Shown here: one piece after another, positions 36,920-50,600 of the stretch
Numbering within the stretch: position 1 is the first letter of the stretch
Layout: each line of letters opens with the position of its first letter
Position numbers and translations under genes: made by a program
Notes under the pieces: generated by a model
The model's database searches: none
What the model saw: only the letters and a program-made list of their open reading frames with translations
Told to the model about the DNA's origin: nothing
From: Baylisascaris procyonis
Lineage: Eukaryota > Nematoda > Chromadorea > Rhabditida > Ascarididae
Reading direction: 5' to 3'
DNA length: 64,000 nt
Assembly (NCBI GenBank): GCA_037389465.1
Contig: JAZARR010000123.1
Span: 876,501 to 940,500 of the forward strand

Positions 36920-39900
36920 GTATTTCAATTTGCTTGTTATATATTTTGTTTCTTGTCGAAGGCGTTCGCGATCGAAGGAATGTTTCATCTCAACTTTCTG
37001 TAACGATGTAACGTTTTCGAATAAGGCGTATCGTTCATATTCCTGGATGAGAAAGGCCAGAGTAAGAGCCGTTTAATTGGAATTAAATTTTGACTTCTTT
37101 AAGGGACAAGGAGGAATAGCTCAATCGAGAGCAAAAATAACCATTGTGATAGTTGCTGTTTCCGTATATGCCAACAGCGAAGGGAGGTGTCAAGTACCAT
37201 ACACTTGTTTTTGTCTTAACGTTTAATTTCCAGATTTTGTTTCGTGCATAGATCGGAGAGTGGTTTCAGCCCCTGGTAGCTAACTTTATCTATCAAAATT
37301 TGTGCACTAAACTCAAGTTACAAAATAGGCTGAAAGAATGAAAAACTGTTCTTGCATTTGATTAGCATTCTGTAACCAAATGGCCTAGCCTTATGAGGAG
37401 TGAAAACTTAATAGGGGTCTGAAAAACAAACATTTTTCATGCTGTTGGAATATGTTGCTGTAGGTGGAGTTGATCAGCGAAATACATGTTTTACGCGTTA
37501 TTTGTTTTGGAGTGGCTACGTTTCCGGCATATCGTTTCTAAGTAGTAAGTTGGTGGCGGTGTTTGGCTTGTTCTTTAAGTAAATAAGTGGAAATGATCAA
37601 AGCGTGCTGGTGCGCATGATCATTCCCTACTGAACTTGTGAGGTTTTCATTTGTGCAATTTAAGGTGATGCTTTGTAGTGGGAGAATATTTCCGGAAGGG
37701 TTCACTCTCTAATGAATTATTTTAAGTAAATATTCGTTGTTTTTGAAACAATAGAAGAATTGTTGAACGCGAATTTGATCTTGAAGTCATTGTTTTTTAG
37801 TGTTTCATTTATTGTTTCATTTTTCAGTTCAAGAATAATTTTCGTTATTCTCTGAAGATTAGCGTTGAAATGAGGGGTATATTTCAGAAGTGCTAATGCT
37901 GAGGTGTTAATGAAGGAGGTTGAGGACGTCATGCAGTGCATGGAAGAGTTCATGCGAGAAGCCTCTCAGGATGTTGCTTCAACAATTCCTGATTAGTTGT
38001 TTTCGTATGGTAATGGTGATTTTGATGCATCCAGTGGATGCGTTTTTCTCTTAAACAACTCGTTTCATCATTAAATACGGATGCAGGAGATTGTTGGGTT
38101 GTGTGTTGCTGTTAGGAAAAGGTTGAAAAGAGATCGTGGAATCATGTTCGGGGAGGGGTCAAAAAGTATGTGGGGTAGTGTTCCGTGTGGGTCGTAAATG
38201 AACAGAGGGATGCAGTCTTATCTTCTCCTTGTAGAGAGTGGAGATAGGAGAGATACTTAGTCCTATTATTGTGCAACGGTTTGTTATTTCCACGGCTCTC
38301 TTGTCATTCTTTTTTTTTGCATATAGCTACGTAGTCTTACATGAAGCATTTATTTCCATTAAAAATATTTTAAAGAGAATGAGATGAGCGGATAGGGAGA
38401 GCTAAAATATGGCTGATCAGCTTTATGTGACTATATGAACTGAAAAGGAGGTTGTGATACTAGTTATATGTGGGGGTATAGATATATTTGTAATGATGAG
38501 TTCCTTTGCTTTTGTAACGAAGCCGCAATTTTTGATGATTAGAAGTGATAACGCAATTTGAAACAAAGGATGAAATTGATACAAAACTGGTTGATTGTAG
38601 ACTCATTTGACCATGTGCAGCGAAAGTTCAAAGGTCAAGTGGACCCGTTTCCTAACTCGAGAGTTGTTGTACATATGAAAGTTTCGTCAGCATGTGAGTT
38701 GCAAAAGTGGAGGAACAAGCAAACATGCAACAAATATGCAATGTTTGGTTTTTCCTTTATGAAGTCTTTCTTTGTTTGGTCATTTGTGCTGGCTGTGAAG
38801 GAGGATGTCTCATTGTTCGAACAAGGATATTGTATAATCCTGTAATTACTCGGCGTAAAGTGCATCGGAAGGAAGTTCCTATCATATTGCTAGATAGCCA
38901 ATATTTCTCAGTGGTTTATGCAGATTGAAACTGAATTTCAAGTTGAGTGAAAAGAAAATTATTTTCTATGCAGATCTTGTTATGCAGTGGTTATGCAGTT
39001 TCGCTTGATGGATGGCGCTGTTGTTATCCATGGCCTTCACCTGTCTCACTTTGTTCACTTCCTCTCGCGAAACGAAGGTAGGCTTCTCTTTGTAACATGG
39101 ATAGTATTCCTTTGCGGCCATCCACCTTAGCACTAGCTGGCAGCTACCCTCTATCTATGTAATACAGTTTACACATAATCTCCGTTGGTGCTATCAACAC
39201 AGTAAACCATTTGTTTGCATAAAACACTTTCAGAAAGGTTAAATTCAGGTGGGAGGTGGTGAAGGAGAAAACAGAGTATTAGTGCTGTCTCGTTGTTGAA
39301 GGACTTTATTTGATATGTTGGAAGGAAAAAAAGGACAGAAAAGTGTACCAGGACGTTCCCACTCCATATTTCCTTCGCGAGTGGAATTTGATGTTTGGGA
39401 ATGTTCAATTTATTTGGCCGTTTTTTCCAGGCGCTTGAATCACTGCCTGAGGTCAATTTTTGAGTGAATTTCTTTGTTGTTTTTTTTTTGCTTATTAAGT
39501 TTCGTTCTATTTTAGCTAGCCAACTGTGTGTATATGAGGCATGGGTGATATGGAGTTGCGCGAGTGTACAGGTGAAGGACGTATATGATGGGCGGAAAGG
39601 AATGGAACATTTATGTGCTGCACTGCTAAAATGTTGATCTAGAGGAGAGGGAGGATGTGGTAAGGGGAGAAGGTAGGAGAGCGAGAATTGCATAGAGATC
39701 AAGCTCCTTATTTCGGCTAATATTTGTAATGCTAACCTAGTGAGGATAAATGCTCATTTTATGTCGAGTGTTGTATTGTTTTGCTTTGTTGTTTTAATTT
39801 GCTGTCTGTATTATCTGCAATTTTCACGGTTTTTTCTCAGCAGCATATATTTCTTTATGATTGTTCTGGTGACTGAAATAAATGATTTGTATTATTTTTT

Positions 39901-39939
39901 ATTATTTATGCAATTTTATATTCTGTGAGGGGAAGGATT

Positions 39940-39995
39940 GATCCCTTATCATTACTGATAAGAAAACGATCCCTTATCATTACTGATAAGAAAAC
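39940..39995. repeat. Perfect 28-base tandem duplication with inverted GATA motifs
   Basis: Two identical head-to-tail units (39940-39967, 39968-39995). Each contains CTTATC and GATAAG as a 6-base inverted pair around ATTACT, giving four GATA-type core sites in 56 bases. A third partial copy (AATCCCACTGATAAA) follows. Confidence 0.95.
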
Positions 39996-41479
39996 AATCC
40001 CACTGATAAAACATCTAAACGAACGCCATGCTGATATTTCCTATTCTGGCATATAGTAAAAAAACAACACCACCATTTAGCGTCATGTTGAAATAACGGC
40101 ATCATCGAAACAGTGTCTGCAAACATTCGTATCCTTTGAAATAAAACTACGATACTGCATCGTTATTTATTCTACGCTTGAAGGCATTTAAAAAAAAATA
40201 GCAGAACACTCGATCGATTCCATTTAAATGTTTTCTTGTGGCGAGCCGTTTAGTCCTGAATAGAAAGTATTTCCTTGATTCTTACCTATCCCTCACCTAT
40301 TTCCTCTACCTTTTTCACGAGGAAATAGCATCGAATTTCTTGACATACTGCTGAATATGGAAATAAACATTTACTAGAAAAAAATTCCACGCACGGCGAT
40401 ATCCTTCAAAAGATTTTGGAAGGATTATCACTATTGTGCAAGATTCTCGAAAATCCTCGGCTCTCTTATATTGCCGATTCCAGAAAATTAAAAAAAAAGA
40501 AGAAAAAACTTTTCTGAAGCTTCTTTCTCATAGCGTATGTAAATGTGAATTATTTCTTTTCAGATCATAGATTATTTCTCGCTTATAGATTCTAATCTCG
40601 TTGTTTCATTCAATTACGAATATTTATGTTGACGTAATTAATATTAACTGTAGTTGAATTTCTGGGCTCCTTGTTTTATCGGCTAACTGCACACCTATAA
40701 TTATCGAATATATTTAATATTAGGCATATGAAAAGTGGGATGGAATTTTTGCACATCTATCAATCATAGATTTCAATGCAATAGTGCAAAGTGTTGATGA
40801 ATAACGATTTGAATAGTGATCACTTCGAATGTTCGATTACTTCCGATCTCCGCGTTATTCACCTTCAATGCGTATTTATCACCTCCACTGAATATCTAAA
40901 AAGGTGTATATTTCAAATGCAATTTGACATGGATGTTTCCCTATAAAAGTGAAAACGTATTCAAAATATAGCAATTAGAAATGAATGATGTATATGTTGC
41001 AGAAAGAAAAATTCTTCTTTATGTATCGTTAAAGAGGTGAACAAGGACCAATACATTATCATAAAATAACAATTTTTATAAACGTTTGGCTTCAATTACA
41101 ATATGCAAAAGAAGAGCAAAAATTTAGCGACAATTTTCGCATTCTTCTTGAAACGAAGAAAATATTAGTGAAGAATTGAAAATTTAGAAAAAATTCTACA
41201 AATGAAATCCATAGGAAGTGCCTATAATGATTATTCCTAGTAAATTAGAGGTGATGATTATTTGTGAATGACTTCAAATTATTTTAGCACTGAAAATTCC
41301 GCTCCATTGGGCTCCATTTCAGCTCCAATTAGTAAGCAGCTAATGGATTAAGTTTTGGGGGAGTGAATTAAACGAACAGCTAAAACTACTCCAAAATAAG
41401 TTAACTGATATTAAACAAAAAGTTTACTAAACAACTCGATCGTCATCAGAATTGTGCTGAAATAGAAGTAACGGATCTC

Positions 41480-41542
41480 ATTCCTCTCTCCTTACAAATG
41501 TAAGGAGAGAGGAATGTTGCACAGCAACATTCCTCTCTCCTT
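41480..41542. repeat. Two overlapping palindromes in the hsp70 3' flank
   Basis: ATTCCTCTCTCCTTAC (41480-41495) pairs perfectly with 41500-41515. The same middle segment, extended (41502-41520), pairs perfectly over 19 bases with 41524-41542. The centre can therefore form either the left or the right hairpin but not both. GTTGCACAGCA recurs at about 41549, which suggests a local template-switch origin. The block lies 220-280 bases beyond the hsp70 stop on its transcribed side. Confidence 0.95.
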
Positions 41543-41761
41543 TTCAAATTTTCAAATCGTTGCACAGCAGCTATATCTTCTAAACAGCGCCGAGTATACC
41601 CTAATCAGTCATCAATGAAGGTTCGTTTTATCACCTATTACCCCTTCCCATCCCTTCCCCTTCCCACCTCCTCGCTTAGCACCCTTCTCACTTTGTTCTT
41701 CAATTTTAAGTATACGGTTTTATGAATTTACTGAGGAGATTTTTTCAGCTGCATACCAATT

Positions 41762-44700
41762 TTAGTCCACTTCCTCGATTTTGGGTCCTCTCGAATATTG
41801 CTGTGAATTGGATGCATTTTGTCGATGAAGTTTTGTCATAATCGGTTGACAAGTCGATTGCAACTCACGAAGACGATATTCGTATTCACATTTGTCGGCC
41901 AATTGATTCGCATCAATCCAACGAATTGTATCCTCACATGCCGAAGATGCCTTTAAATAGTGATTCTTACTTAGAATGCTAATTTTAATTGCTTTAGGAT
42001 CATTCTGCGAAGCTTCTGAAACGAATCAACTGCTTGAAAAGATCGTTTTTAGTTGTTGATGAACTACGAAGGGAATTCATCATATATTTAGTCATATGTA
42101 TAGATCGATGATAGAGTTGTTGGTTTCCGATTTCATTCTTCCTCAGTTGACTTTCTCGTCTGATTTTGGCATTCGATTTTGACGCCCTAAAGAATGAGAC
42201 TCTAATTGGTCAGCTAAATTCAGCTCTATTCTAGTCGTCTAAAATTTGAGATATGTCTGTTAAATTGTTTCGGCAACGTTTGGAGAAAACCTTTATAGTG
42301 TTGCCCTTAAACGTGGTGGTCTCAAACTTAGCACTCCATCTGCGCTTACAACAGATGTCTTTTCCACTATACGTAGACAGGTTTCCTCGTGAGCGGACAA
42401 GGTTTTTTTTTTTTAATGAATTGCATAGTGTTATTTTTTCTTCATCATTTGCTAATATTTCGACGTATAGTCATAAATATGTGCCTTGTGAGTTAAGTGT
42501 ACTAGGTGGCCCTTTTGTCCTAGGTTGGCCTAGAATAGAAGTATTCCAGTGGGATATGCTTTTTGCGTATCATAGTAGACGATCTCGTTGTCATGACTCA
42601 AGGGTATAGCTATAGCCTCCGAGTGTATAATGGAAATTCGTTATTAAGTGAAGCAAAAAATATATTCAATAGAGATTGTATTCTAATAGGCGGAACGCAG
42701 GTCAATCAGCAACACTCCATTTCCGGTCGTCTTGCTTACTATCTACTGTATAGTAGGAATATTTCCTCTTTTCTTTTAGTGTGTTATTCTTGACGAATAC
42801 AATGATCTATAATCCGGATTTGTTCTTTATGAGATTTTGAGTGGAACGCTATTATACAGTATACCTTATGACGATCATTGCTATCCAATCGGTCACCGTA
42901 ATCATTGAGTGTTTGCCGTATTTGATAGGTGTATGTTTCGAGTGAATTCTTTGCTGCAACTCGTTCTTTAGCCTCGTTGTCCTCACGTTCGAAGCGTCTT
43001 GCATCATTTAACATACGATCAATTTCAGCTTGACTGAGGCGTCCTTTTTCGTTTTTGATTTGAATCTGATTCGATCGTCCGGTTGATTTATCAACGGCTG
43101 TCACGTTCAAGATACCATTTGCATCGATATCGAAGGTGACCTCAATTTGTGGCACTCCTCGTGGTGCAGGTGGAATGCCCATCAAGTCAAATGTACCCAA
43201 CTTGTTGTTATCGCGTGTCATCGCTCGTTCACCTTCGAAAACCTTAAGTTGCCTAGATAAGCATGTATAACATCACAATGCTTCGTGCTACTTAATCCTT
43301 GGCTATTATAGGTTGAAAATACTTAATCCGCATATTTGCACTCAAGTAGGCTATGAAGAACTTAATTATCAAAACAACGAATTTTACTTACTTGGGTATT
43401 TTTTTGCTGGCTATACATTTCAGCTAAGTTTTATTGAGTAAAGTTCGAAGATTAGAAAAAGCTTTTTGTATTCCCGAATTCTTTAAGATAGCCAGCTAGT
43501 AATACTTTGACTTAAAAAAAACCAAAAAGCTGCAGAATTGTTGATTTTCTGCGAAGGTATTATATTTGGTTAGCTAAAGGTAGCAAGTACGGTGTAAAAC
43601 GTTGGCAGAAATTAGAGATGATAGAGGTAATAAAGGTGCAGCGGAGTGTTTCAGAGCAAATATAGATGGCATTAGTGTCGAGGCGACGCAGCGATTGAAT
43701 GGAAAGCATAGGCAAATGTTATATGTTTTTCTATAATTGTTTGCGCAGTTGATTTAAAATTTGACGTCATCGTCATATAGGCAAGCCCTTATGTTCGATG
43801 GTAAACAATGGGGCGAATTTTAATGCACTGTAAAATAGAAATGGTTCAGAAATGGTTCAGTCCGAGGAATATAATTCTGAATGTAACATTTCATAGCATT
43901 GTAATAATTCTCTAAAAATACTGCAAGAATGCATACTTCTTATTGGGGAATAAATTTTTTTTTCAACCACAATCGAGATTGAAACCGAATCAAAATCTTT
44001 TACAAAATCAATCAATATAGGTATAATTAGTAATGTCCTTGTTATGGAGACCATAAATCTAATTCACTAATTAAAGGATTTATTGAAAGGCAATTCAACG
44101 GATTAGAAAGAAGCGGATTTTTCTACGCTATAAGGTTATTCGAAATCAGATATGAGAGATTTTGCTCATAAAGAATTTTTTTTTTTTTTTTTGAATATGC
44201 GACAGAGGATACGCATCAGCGCTATGGGTCCATATTTCGCAATGTTATTATAGGGCGCTTTTTCTAAAAAAAAAAAGATAATTGTAAGAGTACTGATGTT
44301 TTGTATAGCTTCGTTGGGAATTCTGAATCAATTGACTCTCAAAATAATGAGAATTTAATCGATAAAATAAAAGATAAAATTTTCTTTAGAAGAAAATATA
44401 AAATAAAATGAAATGTAATATATTCATTATATTATGTAAAATGACAATATCAAATGGTATCAGTAACTCCCTCTTCTATAATTAGAAATAAATAACTGTG
44501 ACAAGCCAAGAAATGATTAGAAAAAAGCGTCTTATAGAATCCCACTTTATATGAGGCAATTCACTTGTCATGTTCGCGACTTAAGCAACTTAGCATACAA
44601 GTGTTACCCTTGAATATAGTGCTTTTTTTTTAAAAAAATGATATCGTTTTAACACACCGACAATCCCAATTTCTTTTCTATATGCAAAAAAATGGCAATA

Positions 44701-46046
44701 TTTTGGGAACATTTTCCAACCTGAATGCTAACACCTTGTTGATTGTCGGAGAATGTTGTGAACATTTTCGTTGCTTTCGTCGGTATTCGTGAATTTCGAT
44801 CGATAAGATTTGTCATAACACCACCAGCCGTTTCAATACCCAACGAAAGGGGTGCAACATCAACAAGCAGCACATCCTTCACAGTTTTATCTTGAACACC
44901 AGAAAGAATTGCCGCTTGAACGGCCGCTCCATATGCGACCGCTTCATCAGGATTTATTGAATGATTCAATTCTTTGCCATTGAAGAATTCAGCTAGCATT
45001 TTTTGTACTTTAGGTATTCGAGTGGAACCACCAACCAGAATCACTTCATCAATTTGGCGCTTATCTAAGTGAGCATCGGTGATCGCTCTCGCAACAGGAT
45101 CAAGAGTTTTCCGGAAAAGATCAATACATAGCTCTTCGAAGCGTGCCCTTGATATTTTCGAGTTCATATCCACTCCTTCGTAGAGACTGTCCACTTCGAC
45201 AACTGCCTCCGTCGAACTGGACAACGTACGCTTAGCACGCTCACAAGCCGTACGAAGACGTCTCAATGATCGAGGACTTCGTGATATATCCTTGCCAGTC
45301 TTACGCTTAAATTCGTCGATGAAAAATTTCACCATACGATCATCGAAATCCTCCCCACCGAGATGTGTGTCACCAGCTGTCGACTTCACTTCAAATAAAG
45401 AGCCTTCGGCAATCGAGAGAATCGAAACGTCGAATGTACCACCGCCTAAGTCAAAGATGAGCACATTTTGATCCCCACTCAATTTCTTGTCAAGACCATA
45501 GGCGAGTGCAGCGGCTGTAGGTTCGTTGATAATCCGCAACACATTCAAACCAGCAATCGTGCCAGCGTCCTTTGTAGCTTGACGCTGGCTATCGTTAAAA
45601 TATGCCGGCACTGTAATGACAGCTTCTCGCACTGGACGACCGAGGAACGCTTCGGCGGTTTCCTTCATTTTCACAAGAATCATCGATGAGATCTCCTCCG
45701 GAGTGAAAACTCGTTTCTCACCTTTGAACTCCACTTGAACGGCCGGTTTGCCCCCTTTAGAAACGATTTTGAATGGCCAATGACGCATATCTTCCTGTAC
45801 TTTAGGGTCGTCCATTTTGCGACCTATGATGCGTTTTGCATCGAATATCGTATTTTCCGGATTTCGAGCCACTTGATCGTAAGCCGGATTACCGATCAAA
45901 CGCTCACTTTCCGTAAATGCCACATAAGATGGTGTTGTCTTATTGCCTTGATCATTGGCAATTATTTCCACCTTACCATATTGAAATACTCCAACACAAC
46001 TATAAGTAGTACCCAAGTCGATTCCAACAGCTGCACTACTTGACAT
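41762..46046 (-). CDS. hsp70: Cytosolic HSP70 chaperone, three exons, complete
   Basis: ATP-driven folding chaperone of the cytosol or nucleus. Exons on the minus strand: 44721-46046 (442 codons), 42865-43242 (126 codons) and 41762-41950 (62 codons plus TAA), all joined in phase 0, giving 630 residues. The three family signatures are visible: IDLGTTYS near residue 9, [11 protein letters not shown] near 200 and [13 protein letters not shown] near 335. The interdomain linker [13 protein letters not shown] and the substrate domain follow. The C-terminus is IEEVD, which marks the cytosolic class and binds TPR co-chaperones. The lid end is short and lacks the usual GGMP repeats, having Asn, Ser and Gln instead. 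Both introns end in AAG (CTTAAG and TTAAAG). The short open frames opposite exon 1 on the plus strand are shadows. Confidence 0.97.
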
Positions 46047-46447
46047 CTTGCTAATAATGTAGCTTAATGTCGTAGATAAGTAGGATATAGTAGATTAGTA
46101 GTGCATTAAGTAAAATATTCGGAGGAACGCCAAATGGAAATGTAAAATCAGATCCACTTTGCGTAATCCATCAGTTAGCGAAAATCGTTTGCACAAATAT
46201 ATCGAATAATTCGCTAAAGAATACTGCAAAGACAATCGGTAATAGCAATAAGGTGGCAATAAAACAGAGATTGCAGCAAATATAAGTAGCACTTATTGCA
46301 TCAATGTGTCGGGTGTTAGTTAAGAACAGGAAATGTCGACAATGCACAACTAATGGAATACCTACACTGACATACACTCTATGTGCAAGTGTTGATTATT
46401 TTGAAGTGCTTACTCACCATTGCGAGTTTTGTCGACAGCCTCACTCG

Positions 46448-46557
46448 CCTTTATATATTTTCGTTAGTTTCTGCTAACCTCTAGCGATAAGTTTACACTC
46501 AACATCACATCTCTCAATGAATAAGAAAACACCCACCTATTGGCGAATATTCTAGAA
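46448..46557 (-). promoter_or_regulatory. hsp70 promoter: perfect heat-shock element and TATA box
   Basis: GAATATTCTAGAA at 46545-46557 contains three alternating 5-base units (GAA, TTC, GAA with 2-base gaps), the consensus HSF1 site. About 90 bases closer to the gene, minus-strand TATATAAAGG lies at 46448-46457. The ATG is about 400 bases further on, so a 5'UTR intron is likely; a good donor (ATG|GTGAGTAAG) is at about 46417. Together these suggest a heat-inducible gene. Confidence 0.75.
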
Positions 46558-47627
46558 ATCACAAAAACATCATCGTGCCAAATGGCAAATGCTCTTGCGA
46601 GGCGAGACGTATGACTCAGAACTAACAGGCAATTTGATGCAGTCGAAAGAACAACAACTAGCATTGAGAGAAGAAAGTCAGCTGAGTTGGCAAAAATAAG
46701 CGTAATTGCAGTTTTTTTTTTCTTCTAAAGCTATTTAGAGTGGTGAAAATTTTTCCCTTCTTCCGCTTGATTATTTAGTGCTAATAACAACAGCAGCACT
46801 ACCTCGAATACTTATAAGTTTAGAAGTTGCAAAAAGAACTTAAAGGGATGATTTTTAAAAATGTTCGAAAGATTGAGAAAAAAATGAAATATCTTTCAAA
46901 CTTTGAAATGAGTGATATCGTTGGCAGCTACTAGAATAATGAGGACGTCGAACGCGGGTTTTTCCATCCTCTCTAGAAAATACTGTGAATGATCGTATCA
47001 CTAAAAATCAGATCTTTTGCAACACAACTTTGATCCATTTCAATAACAAGCATTTTGTTGCATTTACACTAGCATCATCTTGAGTCGAGATCATAACTGT
47101 GTTATCTGTTTTTCAATGTTATTGCAACTTGCCACGAATATTCAAAGACCGTATCGTTGAGAATTTTGGCGAACGCACCCACCGCAAATGCCGCCTAATT
47201 GAGGTGTTGTAAACTGAACAGATAATAAATATATCTTTGGGTGGATGTCAGTGAAAAATTTTGAAGTTTGTTATCCCTACTGCAAATATTATTACAAGTT
47301 ATGGCTACTGTATGATTGATCTATATGGCTACTATATGATGAATCACCTATGCAATAGATGAGGCTGACTAAATGAGTTGCATATAGTTTGCTGAAATGC
47401 TCTCGAATGAGTCGAATAAATTGATAGAAATTATCTACATCATGCAGTAGTGCAGGCAAGGAAATATTTGGTATTTATATGAGCTATGTCCCCTGAAATG
47501 TTTCATTTAATAAGCACACATGTATCAGCTTAATGTGATTTCTTTTTTTTGTGTTATTGAGCAGCAAAGAAGACCAGCTGCATAAAACGTCATTTCTTTA
47601 TTATCATCAATCCGAAAGACAAACACA
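46558..47627. other. Intergenic, hsp70 promoter to MMAA 3' end
   Basis: Mostly AT-rich with no supported gene. ATGGCTACTGTATGAT and ATGGCTACTATATGAT recur within 50 bases near 47300-47345. A minus-strand AATAAA at 47597-47602, about 26 bases after the MMAA stop, is a likely polyadenylation signal. Confidence 0.6.
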
Positions 47628-50600
47628 TCAAAAACCAAAAAATAAGCGTAGTAATGTTTCGGCCGCCCAGCCGGGTGTCATCTTCCCTTGCAATACATCG
47701 CTCTCCAATGAGGATGCCTAAAAGAAGATGAACGTTAGAAATTGTCTGCTATTTTGGATATGTTGGATCCACAATGATAAACGTAAATGAGTAAGACTTT
47801 TTTCGGCAGATTTATGCACTCTGCCATAGTTTTCGGGTATCGATGTGCGTACAAAATAAATGAATATTGCATATTCAAGTTATCTACCTCTCTGTTGAAT
47901 AGTCAATATCAATTAAAAAAAGATGGCTTATGTAAACATTTTTACCCACACCGAACCGTGGGCAATTTCGAATGGAGCAACTGCCAAAGGCGGAGCAAAC
48001 ATATGAAGGCTGTACTTCCACCTAAGTGCCCAGTTTTAATTCCATAACCAAATTATAAGTCCTCAGTGATCATATATTTCTGTCTGAGAAGATTGATTGC
48101 TATAGATTTCTTAGATTATGCTTTTCCAATAAGAAACGGTGCAATCATCGATTATATTTTCGCTTTCTTAATTACTCAATTAGAGTTGATTATGATTTCG
48201 GTTAAGCGCAGAAGTAATTTATAAAGTCATGTGAGGAAATTAGGGGAATCGAAAACTTTATTAATTAAAATGAAGTGGATGATTATCGAAATTAACTAAC
48301 AAAAAGATGAGAAAACGATATATTGATGAATGTGAATTCACTGTGAAGGTTCAGAAAAATTGCAGATTCTCTTAAAAAAAAAAAACTACTAAGTAATACA
48401 AGGATGCAAAAAAAAAATACAAATGAGAATGGAATGATGCCTAAGGAGGGCCTCAAATCAAGGAAACTTAGAATGATGTTAAGGCCTTCAATCGATGGAA
48501 TTAAGAATTAAATTAAGAAGCATACTTTTGCGATGACTTGGGGATGTCGTCTAAATACACTCATAACCTCATCTTGCACATGAGTCCACATCCATTTCTT
48601 AAGTTGTTCATTTCGACGTTCCATAAGTAAACCGGTTTTATTAGCTGTATCCCAAAATTTATCCATCATTTTGGCAACCTCTTTTATTGTTTCCGGTTTA
48701 AAAATCGATGCACGCATCACCTTAAATTAATAAATCACACTGTGATATATGAACATAAAAATTACAGCATAAATCTATGCATAAGGAAAGTTTATATTTC
48801 CCTTTTAAATGTCGAATGATTTTTGAGATATATGAGTGATCCCACAAAGGAAAATTTCGACACATAATTATTTAATCATAGTGGTGATTTCTCGCAACAT
48901 ATAAGTATTAGGTGGGACAATATGGTAGTATTCCACTATAAAAATTTAGCGAAACAGATGAAAGTAAATAATTTACGAAGAAGAAATATCAGCTAATTAG
49001 TAAGATTTTGGAAAATATATTGAAGAATAATTGAAGTGAAAAAGTAGTAATTACCACAGGTCGCCAATCAGATGATCTTGGATGCATATATTTCAGCGCT
49101 GACGTATATTCCATCTGCGTTAGACGTGCACGTCCTTCTAAATCACCGTCTGCTTTTGTAACAACAAGCAAATCACTCTGCTCCACGATTCCACGTTTAA
49201 TACCCTGCAAAATGAAACAGCCAATTGGTGGGGAAAAATGGCCTGGCAATTTGATGCATAGTAAAAAAAGGATTGTGAGGAGTCGTGAACGATTCCAACA
49301 ACTTCCTGCACCAACCAGCTGTATTGATGGGAACTATTCCCAGTGGATTTGGAAGCACAGCAAACATTAAGATTATTTATTGGGAAAAGATTAATGCTAA
49401 TAAGAAACGATTTGAGCTGTTATTTTGTTTGTTGCTTCCTTCGACCCTTTCTTAAAAGGGTTCCACAACTCCCCTAAGGATTTATCCGTTTCGCTTAAAA
49501 TTACGCTAGTGTAACACAAAATATTTCTGCTTTTTTATATATGAGAGTCGCCAAATTTTCTAGTGAGTTAGAATATATTATTGAGAACTTGGAATGGATA
49601 TGTAAGATACCTTTCACATCCGCCGTATATGATGATAACAAATTGGGTTATCGAGAGGATGAAGCAACATTAAATGCATCAAACAAACCAAATACAATAA
49701 TTCGCATCAAAGACAGCACAAATTAAGCAGTCTAATATCGAAGTTAACGGTTTTTTGCTTGCTGCTTAGAAAATAGCGCTCCACAGCTGGGGCGAATTTC
49801 CCAGAATTTTCCGGGAAATACCACGGAGCGCCTAGCAGATATGAAAAAGGCGAATGCAACAAAACGATTGGATACGATATGCATTCTCATTGACTGCTTC
49901 ATGCATAATGTTTCTTTTAAGAGCTTTTCCGCTGGCACGCTGGTACTCGATTATATATGTTTTCCGAATACAACATAAGAATGCCTTCGCATGGCATAAA
50001 TTTAAAGAGTTCTTCAAAAATTGATCGAATTTAGTAGCCTCCTGCGTATATACTTGTTTCTCAGCAAATTAGACCATCCAAATTTCATAGGTGCACATTT
50101 GTCTGGTCAAAAGATCGGCAGAACTAATACCAGCGTAATAAAAGATAACGCTTTTTATGAACTCAAACTTTTGGCACTACAACGTAAACTTGTGCGACGA
50201 AGAGGTGGAAACCCTCAATATGGTACAATGACAAATATCTGCCGCCGTTCCTCTCCCCCCTCCACCTTGGCGTCCTCGACTGAATCAAAAATCACGAGCA
50301 AATCTTTGAGAACGCTCGAAGCTTTCATTGGTTAAAAGAAGAGCACACCTGCAGTTCGTCGCCATGTGCAGGTGATAGGAGAAGACAAAACAGGTCGCTC
50401 ATCTCACTGACACTCACTTCCGACTGCCCGACACCTGTAGAGAGAAATTTTTGAAAATGTTGACTTCCGTGGTAGTAGCTTTCGATTTGAATACGTAAAT
50501 GTACAATGCCAATCCGAAGGTGATAAGGAAGCATAGGAATGGCTAATTAGACTTTCATGATCCTGTTTGAGAATGGATTAAAAAGGTGATTAAGAGGTAA

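Larger units (their letters stand above)
36920..41761. other. Intergenic, zinc-finger gene to hsp70 (convergent 3' ends)
   Basis: The two flanking genes point toward each other, so this region should contain both 3'UTRs. No other gene is supported. A 177-codon minus-strand frame (39169-39702) lies on the pyrimidine-rich strand and is biased in composition, so I do not call it. A 28-base tandem repeat with GATA motifs and an overlapping pair of palindromes are listed separately. Confidence 0.55.

Noticed and set aside
39169..39702. 177-codon minus-strand open frame, one of the longest unassigned frames
   Set aside because: It lies on the pyrimidine-rich strand with biased, low-complexity composition, no family resemblance, no start context and no splice partners.
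42253..42793. Plus-strand frames of 118 and 76 codons in the second hsp70 intron
   Set aside because: No start context, splice sites or family resemblance; probably chance.
45468..46043. Plus-strand frames opposite hsp70
   Set aside because: They are antisense shadows of the well-conserved HSP70 first exon.
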